From: Anisakis pegreffii
Lineage: Eukaryota; Nematoda; Chromadorea; Rhabditida; Anisakidae
DNA: 64,000 nt
Assembly (NCBI GenBank): GCA_035041965.1
Contig: JAPYMA010002771.1
Location: 248,001 to 312,000, forward strand
Direction: 5' to 3'
The notes below the pieces were generated by a model. The model was not told the DNA's origin and searched no databases. It worked only from the letters and a program-made list of their open reading frames with translations. Both the position numbers and the translations under genes were made by a program. Shown one piece after another: positions 13,548 through 24,390 of this stretch. The stretch's first letter is position 1. The number at the start of each line of letters is the position of its first letter.

Positions 13548-13675
13548 TTCGTTCGCTCCAGCTTCAGGCAATTTCCTCAGCAACTTCAGAGTCGATCTTC
13601 TCAAAGAATTCTCTTGTCTTACCGCACTGATCGAACTACAACAAGCACTGCCATAAGAACAACTATTCCGATCGA
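13548..13675 (-). pseudogene. COA3 pseudogene fragment (exon 3 copy)
   Basis: On the minus strand this segment aligns with exon 3 of the COA3 gene at 16145-16300. Shared blocks include ATCGGAAT, GTTCTT, CGATCA, TGCGGT, ACAAGAGA, ATCGA, TCTGAAGT, GCTGAGGAA and AAGCTG, in the same order. Where COA3 reads KQETFLEEIDSEVAEELA, the copy reads RQE, then, after a one-base deletion, FFEKIDSEVAEEIA followed by an in-frame TGA. Several bases of the membrane helix are also missing. Divergence is mostly substitution, so this is an old copy rather than a sequencing error. Weak likeness to COA3 exon 2 (GTTTCCGAAGCAA against GTTTGCGAAGCAA) occurs on the same strand near 13975-14060, so the copy may have kept introns. 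It lies inverted, about 2.5 kb from the parent exon. Confidence 0.75.
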
Positions 13676-14524
13676 ACGAGTGCTGATCAAATTGAGAATG
13701 TTCGTTGCATAGCGAAGTTATATCTCGATTAGAATTCGTTCTGAGTTTGTAAGTTATTAGAGACGTCTCAAGAGATGATCAGTAATGTCATGAAATAATG
13801 CAAGGATCGATGCACACATCACAGCAGATCGCAGAACCAGTGAAAACGCATTCTGACAGATCTCTGCAAAACATATTTTCTCATTTTCGTCAACACTCTT
13901 GCCATTATACCGTAATCCGCAATGACGCTCCGCTCTCGTTCATTGCTTATTTCAATAGCACTACTTAAAAGAGTTGCAACAACTTGCAAAAAATTCAGTT
14001 AGGCATCTGTTGAAGCTATGGAATGTGCGGTTGCTTCGGAAACGAGTCAAGCTGAAAACTACGAATAGTTGTTCACGGATGATTCACAACAAAAGAGCTT
14101 ATCAATTGTGCATGCTCGTTCCTGATCGATCGACTGCTTTTATGCATCCATCCTTTGCTAAATATCATCCACCATTTCCCAGTTGTCGATCATTCTTCGA
14201 TTTTGCACATTTTCGTTTCACTGCTTTCACATTTTCCCGTCCTGATCACTGAACGAATACTTCTTATAATTTCATCCGCAACGTGATCATAAGTTCATCC
14301 GCGACGCGGTCACCACTCCGCCCTCCTTACTTCTTTGGCATATTGCGTGCACACGGCATGGAAGTAACACCCACTAATGTATTTGTGTGAAAAGATTCAC
14401 ACAAATACCTTAATTTTCGGGTCTCCAAGTTTTGATTTGTGGGTATCACATTGAGAGTTTGACTGCCTTATTTTTATGAGTGTTGCAGTCGTGTATTATG
14501 AAAGTTTTGCGTTGATATGGTCGA
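13676..14524. other. Intergenic region upstream of the WDR91-like gene
   Basis: Holds a possible relic of COA3 exon 2 (13975-14060, minus) and a perfect 13 bp hairpin at 14379-14408. The promoter of the WDR91-like gene should lie in the last few hundred bases. Confidence 0.45.
14379..14408. repeat. Perfect 13 bp inverted repeat, 4-nt loop
   Basis: GTATTTGTGTGAA and TTCACACAAATAC flank the loop AAGA. It sits about 115 bp before the ATG of the WDR91-like gene and could be a cruciform or hairpin in the promoter or leader. Role unknown. Confidence 0.8.
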
Positions 14525-15413
14525 ATGTTTGAAGGGTCGATGACCGATGTGATCGGGTTGGTGGACGCGCTGGTGAAGGATTACATATCGTTTCGTGGCT
14601 TAAACAATACACTGGCAAGTTTTGAGGCTGAGGTACGGCACGAACGTGACTGTAAATATAATGTTTCGAGGGTGATCGCTGAATTATTCAACGCTATCGA
14701 AAATTACGACATCGATCGGCTGCATTCATTATGGTCTTATTTCAACGTTAAACTCTTCTCGTCAGTTCCTTTCTCTTCACTAATCAATCGTTCGTTGCAG
14801 TTATAACGAATTGATTCTGTTAAGCACATTGTAATTTCAGCAGTCTATCAGAAGATCAGAGGATGATGGCCACTCAGCTCGAAAACGATTTGTATCGGCT
14901 GTACGTGATCCAGTGTGTACAGCAGAAACAACCGCAGAAAAGTGTTGAGTTCTTCGAGAGGATGTGTGAACATTTAAGGAATAATCCAGAATGGAATGAA
15001 TGGTTTGCGTTGCCGTACGTCAATGACGCCAAAGACAGTGCACCGTTCAAGAAATACTTCACCAAGCAGTGGCAGCATTGTTTTGTGGTTAGTTTTCACT
15101 TATTGAGATCACGCCTCCATCTTCAACTTTGAATTTTCACTGAATTCAGGTGTCGTTGAACAATTTTCTGGCAATAGCATTTGATAGTTTGGAAGTACCG
15201 TTATTGGTACGATGCGTGAATGATATTCTGAAAGGAACGTGCGAGTTAAACGATTCCGAGCTGAGTAGACGGCGATCGCAACCAGTATCGATCAGTGAAG
15301 AGATCATGGATGATTTCGCGATCATTGCACAAGGACCTGCGAAACGTAACACTTCGAAATCGTCACTCCGCAATTTACTCAAGAATTTTACTGGCAAAAA
15401 GGAAAAGGATTGA
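14525..15413 (+). CDS. WDR91 N-terminal-like protein without WD40 repeats
   Basis: Three exons in phase: 14525-14760, 14841-15087 and 15150-15413, giving 248 residues. The whole protein aligns with the N-terminal region of WDR91: a LisH-like start (LVKDYISFRGLNNTLASFEA against [20 protein letters not shown] in the human protein), LHSLWSYFNVKLFS, NPEWNEWFALPY, and FKKYFTKQWQHCFVVS followed by LNNFLAIAFDSLEVP. The family acts on late endosomes with WDR81 to restrain PI3P synthesis and promote endosome maturation. The reading frame stops after a Ser/Lys-rich tail (SKSSLRNLLKNFTGKKEKD), and the seven-bladed WD40 domain of vertebrate WDR91 is absent. The next exons downstream belong to COA3. So the worm protein is either naturally short or split from its WD40 half. 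ARMC9, which shares this N-terminal fold, is less similar. Confidence 0.85.
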
Positions 15414-15650
15414 CAGGAAAGTAGCAATTGATTGCCCAAAATGTATTATCCACTTTAACGATGTTCACTTATTCGTCATAGTTGTCGTATGCTGCGCGTT
15501 ATATTCAGTGCTAATAATACGTGATAGGCGATGCTCCGTGGTGATTCACCGAGATCTTATTGTGTGTCTGTATTGTTGTGTTTTTTGTTTTGTTTCACGT
15601 TTTACGTTGAATGGTCATTTCGCGATGTACATTTTGATTGATTGACTCTG

Positions 15651-15673
15651 AATAAAGACGATTTGTTCAGGTG
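15651..15673 (+). promoter_or_regulatory. Poly(A) signal next to a trans-splice acceptor (operon junction)
   Basis: AATAAA at 15651-15656 is followed by the acceptor ATTTGTTCAG ending at 15670, three bases before the COA3 ATG at 15674. This juxtaposition of the upstream gene's 3' end signal and the downstream gene's splice-leader site is the usual mark of a nematode operon. Confidence 0.65.
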
Positions 15674-16300
15674 ATGAGCGGCTGCTTGATTTTATTGAGG
15701 CGAATATATTACTGCAATTGGTTATGTGCATACAGCAGGTCATCGTTGACTGCATGCAACCTCAAATACATGATTAATACGGGGCGGACGTTTGCCTCAC
15801 TACCGACCACATCGAGAGACGAGAGCACTGAACTGGATCCGAGCAAATCCGAATATCTTCAGGTTTTGATTTGATTTTTGTTTGTGAATTGAGTTTCTGA
15901 TCATTTCATCAGTTGGGTTATATTGTCGCAAAATTGTTTTTTCAGCCAATCGACATTGAAGATCTTCCTCGAGCGCAGAAAAGGTTTGCGAAGCAATTCG
16001 AAAAAGTGAATGAGGAGCGAGTTAAGGAAATATTTGCGAAGAATTACAAAGTGAACTTTCAACGTTTATTTTTTCTGCTTCCGTCTTTGTGTGTGTCGTT
16101 TTTGATTGTTGTCTTGAAAAGGTGCAATAGCTGCCATCTTACAGAACCAAATCGGAATGGCCGTTCTTTTGACAACAGTTATTGCGATTTATGTCTATAC
16201 GATCAATGCGGTGAAACAAGAGACATTCCTCGAAGAAATCGATTCTGAAGTGGCTGAGGAATTGGCTCAAGCTGAAGCGCTCAAAAAGCAATCCGAGTGA
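15674..16300 (+). CDS. coa3: COA3, cytochrome c oxidase assembly factor 3
   Basis: Three exons in phase 0: 15674-15862, 15946-16050 and 16145-16300, giving 149 residues. COA3 is a single-pass inner mitochondrial membrane protein that binds newly made COX1 during complex IV assembly. The N-terminus (arginines and hydrophobics, ending near TGRTFASL) looks like a mitochondrial presequence. The conserved core PRAQKRFAKQFEKV leads to the membrane helix GMAVLLTTVIAIYVYTI. The C-terminal signature AVKQETFLEEIDSE matches human SISQERFLDELEDE. It follows the WDR91-like gene by 260 bp with an operon-type junction. A decayed copy lies at 13548-13675. Confidence 0.88.
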
Positions 16301-16563
16301 ATGAGAATCAAAATAATTGTAGTCATAATGATGATGAGGTATAATGTAATCGTTTGTGTCATATTGATGTATTTTATAGACGTGAAATAGATAATATAAA
16401 ATCGCCGCAATCTGCTGTGACGTATGCATGTCACTTCCTCTATTATTGTGTAATGTTACTCATTTCGGTGGCATCATGTTTCAAAAAAGTTTATCATAAC
16501 TTGCAAGCTGAAAAGGAATCCTGATAGAGATTTTAATTCATAACAAAATTTATGTTCAAAAAA

Positions 16564-18775
16564 TTATGTATCGCTTTCAATGGCTTCAGTTTGTAAAGCG
16601 CCATAATCTTGTTGAAGAAACTCGCGGATCTGTTTCATTGAGAGTCGTTCGTCTGGGTCATCAGCGAAACAGTGCACACACATAACTCGTTGAATCACTT
16701 TCGGCATACATTCTGGTGCAGGCATGCGATAACCAGATTTTACCTGAATGTTTCAAAACAACTGTTCACTAAGAACAGATTGCAACAAGTCATGCAATTC
16801 ACCAACGATACAATAGAGAATCGTGCAGGTGCAGTTGTTCAAGTCAAACTTGCGACGACATAATCACTTGAACGTCAAAAATCGCTCGTCCTGACTGCTT
16901 GATTGATTAGCTGCCGTTACCTGTTCATTAACTTCTGCGATTGTCATACCAGAATACGGCTCTGCTGCATCAGTAAAGATTTCCCACAACAGAATTCCGT
17001 AGCTGAACACGTCCGATTTGGTTGTGTACGTAACGCTCATTAGTGTTTCTGGTGCTAGCCACCTGGAACCTTGCGCTCCATGAGAGAATGTAGCATCTGT
17101 CTGACATATCAGAGCTGCATGGTGAAGTGCAGGACGTACCGAACTAAGATCTTGCGAAAAAATTGGCAAATTAATAATAAATCATTCTGGTGATGTACCT
17201 TATTGGAAGTTTTTGTTTCAAATTTTTCAGTCTATATTTTTCCGATTGACTCGCAATTTGTCGAGAAAGACCGAAGTCAGTCAACTTGATTCGTCTGTTT
17301 TTCACCAAACAGTTCCTGAAGCAGCAAACTGTCTGAGTGAACATTTCAAAGGTTGATAATAATGAGGTGGTAACCTCGCCGAAACGTCTCTATGAATGCA
17401 TCCTTTCTTATGCAGATATTCAAGACCACATGCCGCATCTAAGCACATCCGAACCTTCTCACTGATACACAACAGTCGTCCCCTCTTCACCAGGTATACA
17501 TCCAACGCTCCATCGCATATCTTCTCCAATACTATCATTATCGGTTCCTGCAAATCACTGCACTCAACCCCCAGATTCTCTCTATCCAAGTAACTACACC
17601 CACTCGGTCATGTGCAACTCCATACAGATGTACAACGTTCGGGTGTGAGTATCTTCGCATGATACGCGCCTCATTACCGATGCATTTGATCGTCTCTTTA
17701 TCTAACGCTCGTCCTTTGTGCACCTTCACTGCTGCCTGAAAATAATCATTCGAGTTAATAGCGATGCACTGATGAGCTTTATTTAATTCAGTATGCTAAC
17801 ATTCCAATGCGATATCGTAAAAATGAAACGATCTACTCGCCTCAATCGTTTTACCAATGATATTCACTGTTGCCTCGTAGATACCTCCAAATCCCCCTTC
17901 TCCGATCAATCGTCCCAATTTTATCTGTAATCATTGAAAGGAGACAGTGCTTCGGAAAATGCAGAAATCAAGTTGGCATGAGTTTAACCGCTTTTGTATG
18001 TCAACCAGTCATGCAGAATAACCCTGAACTCACAACCTGATCGTGATGCAGTTCCCAGCATTGCTTTGGTACACCGTAAAGCAATAACGCTCCTGTTTTT
18101 GAGGTTATTGGCTCTTTCTTCATCATATAAAACCTTAAAAATGAATTTCACTCATCTAAAAATCATAATCAGCAGTGCCATAATGAGACTGATGCTGTTT
18201 TGATGATTTCAATTAAAAGAATCAATTCATAGATGAACTGGGCATTGAAAGAATCGCATCGAAATTTTGAACGTGTTGATGAGAGACACCTTATCAGATC
18301 GCTTATTGAATCGAATTGGTATTTCTCGATGAAATAACTTCCAGCATCCTTGCTCACGATGAAGTGATGAAATTTACCATTCCAGCGCACTGATAATACC
18401 ATTTTCAAACCCTGAAAGTACCGAAATCAACATTCACCTTCTTAGCTTTTATATCGCATTCTTTCTCAACTAAGCGCACTGCATAAACATTAAGATGGAT
18501 GCCATATTTCTGCATTGTGTTGCTGGTTAATGTCAGGTATTTGGCTAGTTAATGGAGCCGTTCAATGCGTTGATACCTCTCTATTTTTGACCTCTGATTG
18601 TCGAACCAAAAAGTGACCATCTTCAGTGAGCAACTGCTTGATATCTTCACGCGGCAACATCCCATGGTACCATTCTGCTGATTCCAATTCTAAAAAACCA
18701 CTTATCCATCACCCTTTGTCCACGAATTCTTTGCTGAAGTAAACACTGACCAGAAGTAAACGATTGGTCATCCAT
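16564..18775 (-). CDS. SH2-domain non-receptor tyrosine kinase (Fes/Fer-like, nematode type)
   Basis: Ten exons in consistent phase give 389 residues: 18775-18751, 18689-18592, 18411-18290, 18133-18037, 17924-17841, 17735-17604, 17547-17375, 17315-17199, 17062-16921 and 16743-16564. The SH2 domain starts almost at the N-terminus (EWYHGMLPREDIKQLL, then GHFLVRQSE with the phosphotyrosine-binding Arg). The kinase follows: glycine loop GEGGFGG, ATP-binding Lys in AAVKVHKG, HRD loop as IHRDVSARNC, DFG in LTDFGLSR, and WLAPE. No FCH/F-BAR domain, so it belongs to the compact SH2-kinase class expanded in nematodes, several of which act in spermatogenesis (SPE-8 group). The activation segment has a single Tyr (SEKYRL). 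The intron between 17841 and 17735 has a GC donor (GAG|GCGAGT). All catalytic residues are present, so an active kinase is expected. Confidence 0.92.
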
Positions 18776-19849
18776 TTTCAAGCACTGCACCTCCTCAACC
18801 TCACCTTAGCGCATAACTATAAACAATGACTGATGCTCACAATCAGACACATTCATAAATTTACGAGATCATGCAATAAATCGAGTAATTATTGAGTCCA
18901 TATGCAAACTATATAACCGACATCACATCAGATCTACAAAAAGCATCTATATCTATGCAACGGTGCGTTTTCAGACAAAAATATTATGTTGTTACATTGA
19001 ACCTTCACTATCCCAAGCTGTCAAGAAAACAAGCTATTACTGCTTCATGCAAATGAAATTATTTATTTATACATCGATGTTTTGGGTTATTACTTGTTAC
19101 TTACACATCGAGCGGTTGTTTTGTTGATCGCGGTTAGCGATCGGCGGAATGCTTATTTTGTAGACTTATGAATATTTATTGGATTGATATTTGGCTACGT
19201 TTAATTGTGCAAAGTATTCACGGCAACTAATTAAATACTCGGTTGTGCTCAGTTGGCCTGCTCGCCTAGCCAGCGGGGTGGCTACAATCAAGGCTAAAAC
19301 GGTGCGAACGGAAACGTGAGCATTGTGGCCAGCAACGTTACAAACGTTTGATAGCCTGGCCAATCCAGGTAATATCCAGGTAACATCGATGTTTTAATTT
19401 CCGGAACATCACATTCAACTACATGAATGCCGTTCATTTTGACTGCTGCTCTATCACTCACTCACAGCGATAATATCGCCAAGTGAAAATACATGTTCCG
19501 ACATCAAATTTACAGATTATCGAAGTAATCAGATTGTTTTTTGCGAATCAGAGTGTGAATTGTCTTGTTGATTTTGATTTGGATCAGATTTAACGTGCAT
19601 GAGCGGGTGGTCAACGGGATCCATTCCGATCATTAGTGATTGATGGTCTTGTTCAACGTTTAGACGCTTTTACTCTTTTGCTTCTGACAATTGGGTATAA
19701 TGACCTAGGATACCACGAGGGGCTGCTTGTTCCTGAAGGGGATTGAATTTAAAAATGAAAAAAATTGGAACTTTGAATCAGTCACCACAAACAGACCTCG
19801 TTTGAGATCATTGGCTCAATTCTCAAAGCCATTTGACCGTTCCGACTTT
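18776..19849. other. Region between the kinase start and the PDZ gene end
   Basis: No exon with paired splice sites and a conserved protein was found. It should include the kinase promoter and the PDZ gene 3' UTR. One minus-strand open frame (19166-19363) lacks supporting features. Confidence 0.4.
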
Positions 19850-20643
19850 TCAAAATTTCAAGGATACGGGCTTTGCATTCAGCAGCCGTTCCTGTTGTTG
19901 TTTTGCAATCTCAAGGACATCACTGTTCAGCATCACTGACGGTTCATCATTGTTGCGCTCAGCATCGAAAATACAACTCACTTTCAATGTTGCCTGACCT
20001 GTATTCTGCAGTTCGATAACCACAAACACATTACTGCTGCAAGATGCATATGCGGTGCGATTAACTGCAAACCTTTAGTGCTTTCACAAGCATTGAGCGA
20101 GTATCCTCCTTGCTTTTCGGTGCATCGCCGTTTATTGTCACGATAATGTCACCTTCATGCAACACCTCTTCGGCCACTGACCCTTCGACGAGTTTCGAGA
20201 CAGCTATCACACCGTTCTCAATCGTAACACCCAATCCAAGTTTTTTCTTCGAATCGCTATCTTATTTCAAAATTACATCCTTAAATTCAATCGATCAATG
20301 GAATGCTTGCAGAATCTCTAGGTTCAGAACAACATATATTTTGCTGAACTATTTTGCTTTTTTGAAGAGATATAGCTATTTTCTTAAATCTGTCTCAAAT
20401 AGCGCAGTCGCGCTCATTCATGTGCATTTGAGATCAATAGTGATCAGGTAACACTTCTCTTCTGGTGACACATCTCCGCCAATGATCTACAATGAATATC
20501 ATTTCTGGTCATTCAGCTCAACTCACTGTGGCATTTTCAGAGTTATCGTTTGAACTGCTCACAGGTGGCTTGCTAGACGTAGGTTTTTCTCGCAAAACTG
20601 ATGCCGTAATTGTTGAGCCAGTACGATGCACTATTCTCGGCAT
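19850..20643 (-). CDS. Small PDZ-domain protein (nematode PDZ family)
   Basis: Four exons: 20643-20527 (ATG just after an in-frame stop), 20486-20426, 20260-20073 and 20005-19850, giving 173 residues. The PDZ domain starts after YLITIDLK: carboxylate loop KKKLGLGVTI, then VIAVSKLVEGSVAEE, LHEGDIIVTINGDAP, and the last strand TGQATLKV. PDZ domains bind C-terminal tails of partner proteins. This short one-domain form resembles a large family of worm cytoplasmic PDZ proteins. The C-terminus (DVLEIAKQQQERLLNAKPV) is probably helical. For frame continuity the intron after 20426 must use a GC donor (AAAT|GCACAT), which is weak; extra 5' exons are possible. Partner unknown. Confidence 0.7.
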
Positions 20644-22870
20644 TCGGCATTAAGAACGTTGAATCGATGCTCGAAGACAGCGATCGGCTTTGTTTGTATT
20701 ACTACCGCAAACAACGCAGTATCGATGATCAAGTACCTACGAACATCCTTATCGGATCGCATATGCTCAAAAATCAACAGTGTCCTTCATGAAACGTGAA
20801 TTTTTGATATTAATAGAAGTGATTGATATGTATCAATTTGATCGACTAATCACAAACGACTATTTTCTAGGAAATCATGATCAATATTTGAATATTTTAT
20901 GGATCATTTGCTAAGAGTTTGTGCAAGAAAACGACATAAATTCGTTACTGTTCCAATGAGATTTTATCACAACGATTCACTTTCCCTTGCTGGATGGTGA
21001 ACAGTTGAAAAACCTGGTTTATGTTATATCACACAATGATACCAATCGATTTGTGACTGAAGTTCATGTAAGAGACAAACAAACAATCGCAAAACAGTGA
21101 AATTTTACAGCGAATTTGCTGATTCATCAATCGATGTAATGCGATCAACCGCATTCTCAGTCGTTTCGTAATCCTATCGACGCCTCCAGCAAAACAATTT
21201 CTAAGATGTTTTTTGCTATAATTTGCGGATACTGAAAAATATGCAATAGAATTTCGGATCTTTCTAAACAAAGCACTGTATCACTGCAGTATTGATGGAA
21301 CGTTTGCACTCAGCGATCATCTGTAATTAGTTTTACGTTCGGATGATTCTTTGCATGAATTATTGCATTTATTTGGTACAGCATCTGTAAACACAATGCG
21401 AGTTCATAACGAACCGAAATAATCGGAGCATCACCCGATCAGGTTGGGATATATATCGTGTAAAGGGATGGATAATTGACGCACGCAGGGATAATGCTCG
21501 TGTCGGTCATCAATAGTGGATGAATAGAGAGTAAGTCATTAGAACACTAATAGCAATGCATCATTACGGTCACATTTCAATCAGTCAACTAAATCGTTAT
21601 TTCATTTTTCAAACGTACTCATTAATAAATTTGCAGTATAAATTGCTCTTAATTGAGACTCAATAATGACTACTTATTCAGTGAATATTGAAGAAGGCTG
21701 ATGCAAAAATGAAAAGGTAACTGAACTTATCGCATCGTTCATTTCATGGATCGTTTCATATTAGAAGAAGTTTTCAAAAAAATTAATTGTTGCCTTCTTC
21801 CCCATATTATATCACTCAACTCCCTCAAACCAATGCAATAAAAATATCACAAGTCATAAACCTCTCTTCTTTCCTCTGTTTTGCTATATGACGAATCCGA
21901 ATACGAATATGATACTTCCTTCATAAGTAACAAATTGTTATTTGCTTCCAAGAAGGTATTTCGCAACTGAATTAATGTTAATTACAGCCATAAAGATGTG
22001 TGCATGAACCATTTACAGTTGTTGCGTAATTCTCTTCACAAACAGAGAACATTGTCTCTAGCAGTTGTTTATTAAAGCAACTCATCATTGCCATTACTGT
22101 CACCGTCAATTTAATTTCAATTTCGCAACCAATTTTCCTGTTCCATTGCACCGGTCCAAACGAACGATATTGTTATCACAATGATTGTTTCGATGATATT
22201 TCTGCACTATCAGCGAACATGCCTATTTCCGCCACTTAGATACACGAGGTGTTGCATATGCTCACTCACCTGCATGCAGTCACTTGTGTATGCCCAATAC
22301 ACCTGCATCTACTCAAGATGTTCCAAACAACCGACTGTCTCATTCAGAATCAACAAATGTTAGTTCATCAACCACTGCAACAATTAACTACTAACAAAAT
22401 TCAGCGTAAAAAACCATCCACCTTCTTTTATGATTCCTCTGCCAATCGTTATAGATGACTATTTTTAGTTCGTCATTTCATCTTGATCGTTGTTGAGCGA
22501 ACGCCCTGAATGCCCTTACACATAACACTTTCACTCAGCAATCAAAAAATTTTTATGAGTATTAGAGATGAGTATTAATCTGAGGTGAGAAATGCTCTGC
22601 AAATATACTATTGTGCATATATACTCCTTTGGTGTGCATTCATCCTTATCTTGATCGGTGTGCTTTATCGCTGTTTCACTTGATCACCTATCGGAAGATT
22701 TATTTGTGTGCATCCGTTTAGAATTTTACACTCGAAAATTTATTTTACATGAGTCTCGAAAATTCTACATTTGAAATCGCCCAATTGTCTGTTCTTCTCT
22801 CTCGTTCATTACGTCACTGCGACACTCGCCTACTTCTAGTTATTATTGTTGAAAAGCTGGTTTGGAACTA
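20644..22870. other. Gene-poor stretch
   Basis: Mostly AT-rich non-coding sequence. An open frame on the plus strand at 20610-20792 (LYYYRKQRSIDDQ) overlaps the PDZ gene start in antisense and is unproven. Nothing else with splice support was seen. Confidence 0.35.
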
Positions 22871-24390
22871 TGTGCCCGACTGCTCATCGACCATTTCTGG
22901 TATTTATTGTTGGGTCGAATTCAGCAATACTACTGAAATATGATAGATGAGTATACAACCATTAAATGGGTTCGTGCAGTAACAGTGAACAGAACTGGTC
23001 TGTTGCGTTCGATTCAGAAATAGCGAACGACATTTCACCTGAGCGAATGTGTTCATGCTGTCATCAGTCTCATTATGACGTCGTCTTTTTACCTGATTAT
23101 TCAATCATTCGTTTCGTTGCTTGAACTATATAGACTTGAACGACCTTATCTATTATTCTCTCTTCAATACCTCTCAAGTACCACCACTTGCTTTCCCACT
23201 TCTGCTCATATTTTTGAGTAGTAGCGTTTGGAACCTACAGCAGTTGTACTCACTCTCAATTCCTTGATAATTTTCACATCTTTGTCGTTTAGCTTCGCGT
23301 TCAGTATTTGGAAGCTCTCGTATTGTTTCATTTCCCTGAATGTTTTGAAAGTTTTGACAACTTATCGAACGTTGACAAACTAGATTTTTAAATTATTTAT
23401 GATGTAATTAAATAAATTCCGCTCGTTTCATTGAACTTGACGATTCGTTTGAGTTCAGTAAGCAAATCTCATCTTACCTTGTGGAGACGATTTATCTTTC
23501 ATTCGTTACATGCACGAAACAAGTTACTTACTTGCGCTTGAAAACACGCTGATCAAATGATGATTTTCAACTGAGCGAAACGTTTTTCAAGAGCTGGAAC
23601 GTTACGGTTTGTTCAACAATAAAAACGCAACAACGTGTATCACAGAGAAACCTCTCATCAATTCTTCGAATACAATTCACTTCGAACATTTCCATTCATA
23701 TTGCACCTCTCTTTTTGATATCATTCATTTATATCGAAAAACAAAATTCACCTTCTCATCCAATTCATATTGCATCAAATTGCTTTGTTGTTTGCCGAGC
23801 AGCACCCCATTTTCTAAAGCATTTTGTTCAGCGCTAAACGAACTGAGTGCAAAACGAAAGTTTCTTCTCGGAAATGTGAACAACTCACCAAGTTTGAACC
23901 ATTTATTTCACATTTGAGCATTACCACCACTTCCTGCTTCTTCGCCGAATACGTTCCGAATGCACTGTGAGCACGTAGCACCGTCTGAAAGTGAAGCAAT
24001 TCAGCAAACGACTTTATACATCGTGCCCTCCTACCAATTGCTCTCGTCAATTTCTCATCACAGATATATCTGTCCGATCAGTGTTTTTAATCAACTGCAT
24101 TTGTTGCTGAATTTGATGCGTTTTCTTTCAATGTTTTTCCGTGGAGGTAACGATAACGTTTGTTGGTAATTCAAAAAAAAACGACTTCAAAAACAACTCG
24201 TGAAATTTTGCATTCAACAATAATCAATTGTGCGTGACGAGATATTGCGCCACAAAAAACGGTGAAAACAATTTCGTCGATTGTCAGTGATTGTCAAATT
24301 TTTCTCCGATTTCGAAAATTTCGTTTCATGCGGATTAAATGGCCCATTGAAACGATTCATTTTTTTCGTGCCGTCCTCGTCAAATGATGA
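22870..24390 (-). CDS. Unresolved multi-exon gene, partly coiled-coil
   Basis: Several minus-strand blocks have both splice sites and an open frame. They are 24106-24062 (QQMQLIKNTDRTDIS), 23984-23889 (TVLRAHSAFGTYSAKK and on, donor GTGAGT), a block ending at 23751 (LENGVLLGKQQSNLMQYELD, donor GTGAAT), 23335-23254 (MKQYESFQILNAKLND, donor GTGAGT), and 23092-23039 (KRRRHNETDDSMNTFAQ). The first two join in phase; later junctions could not be resolved. The Glu/Lys/Leu-rich blocks suggest coiled coil. A block before 24106 (acceptor GCTCAG at 24391, SSFDEDGTKKMNRF) may be an earlier exon. I do not recognise the family. The real extent and exon order are uncertain. Confidence 0.4.

Noticed and set aside
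20610..20792. Plus-strand frame LYYYRKQRSIDDQ opposite the PDZ gene start
   Set aside because: It has protein-like texture, but the minus strand is also open here and neither can be tied to splice sites or homology; left undecided and not annotated.
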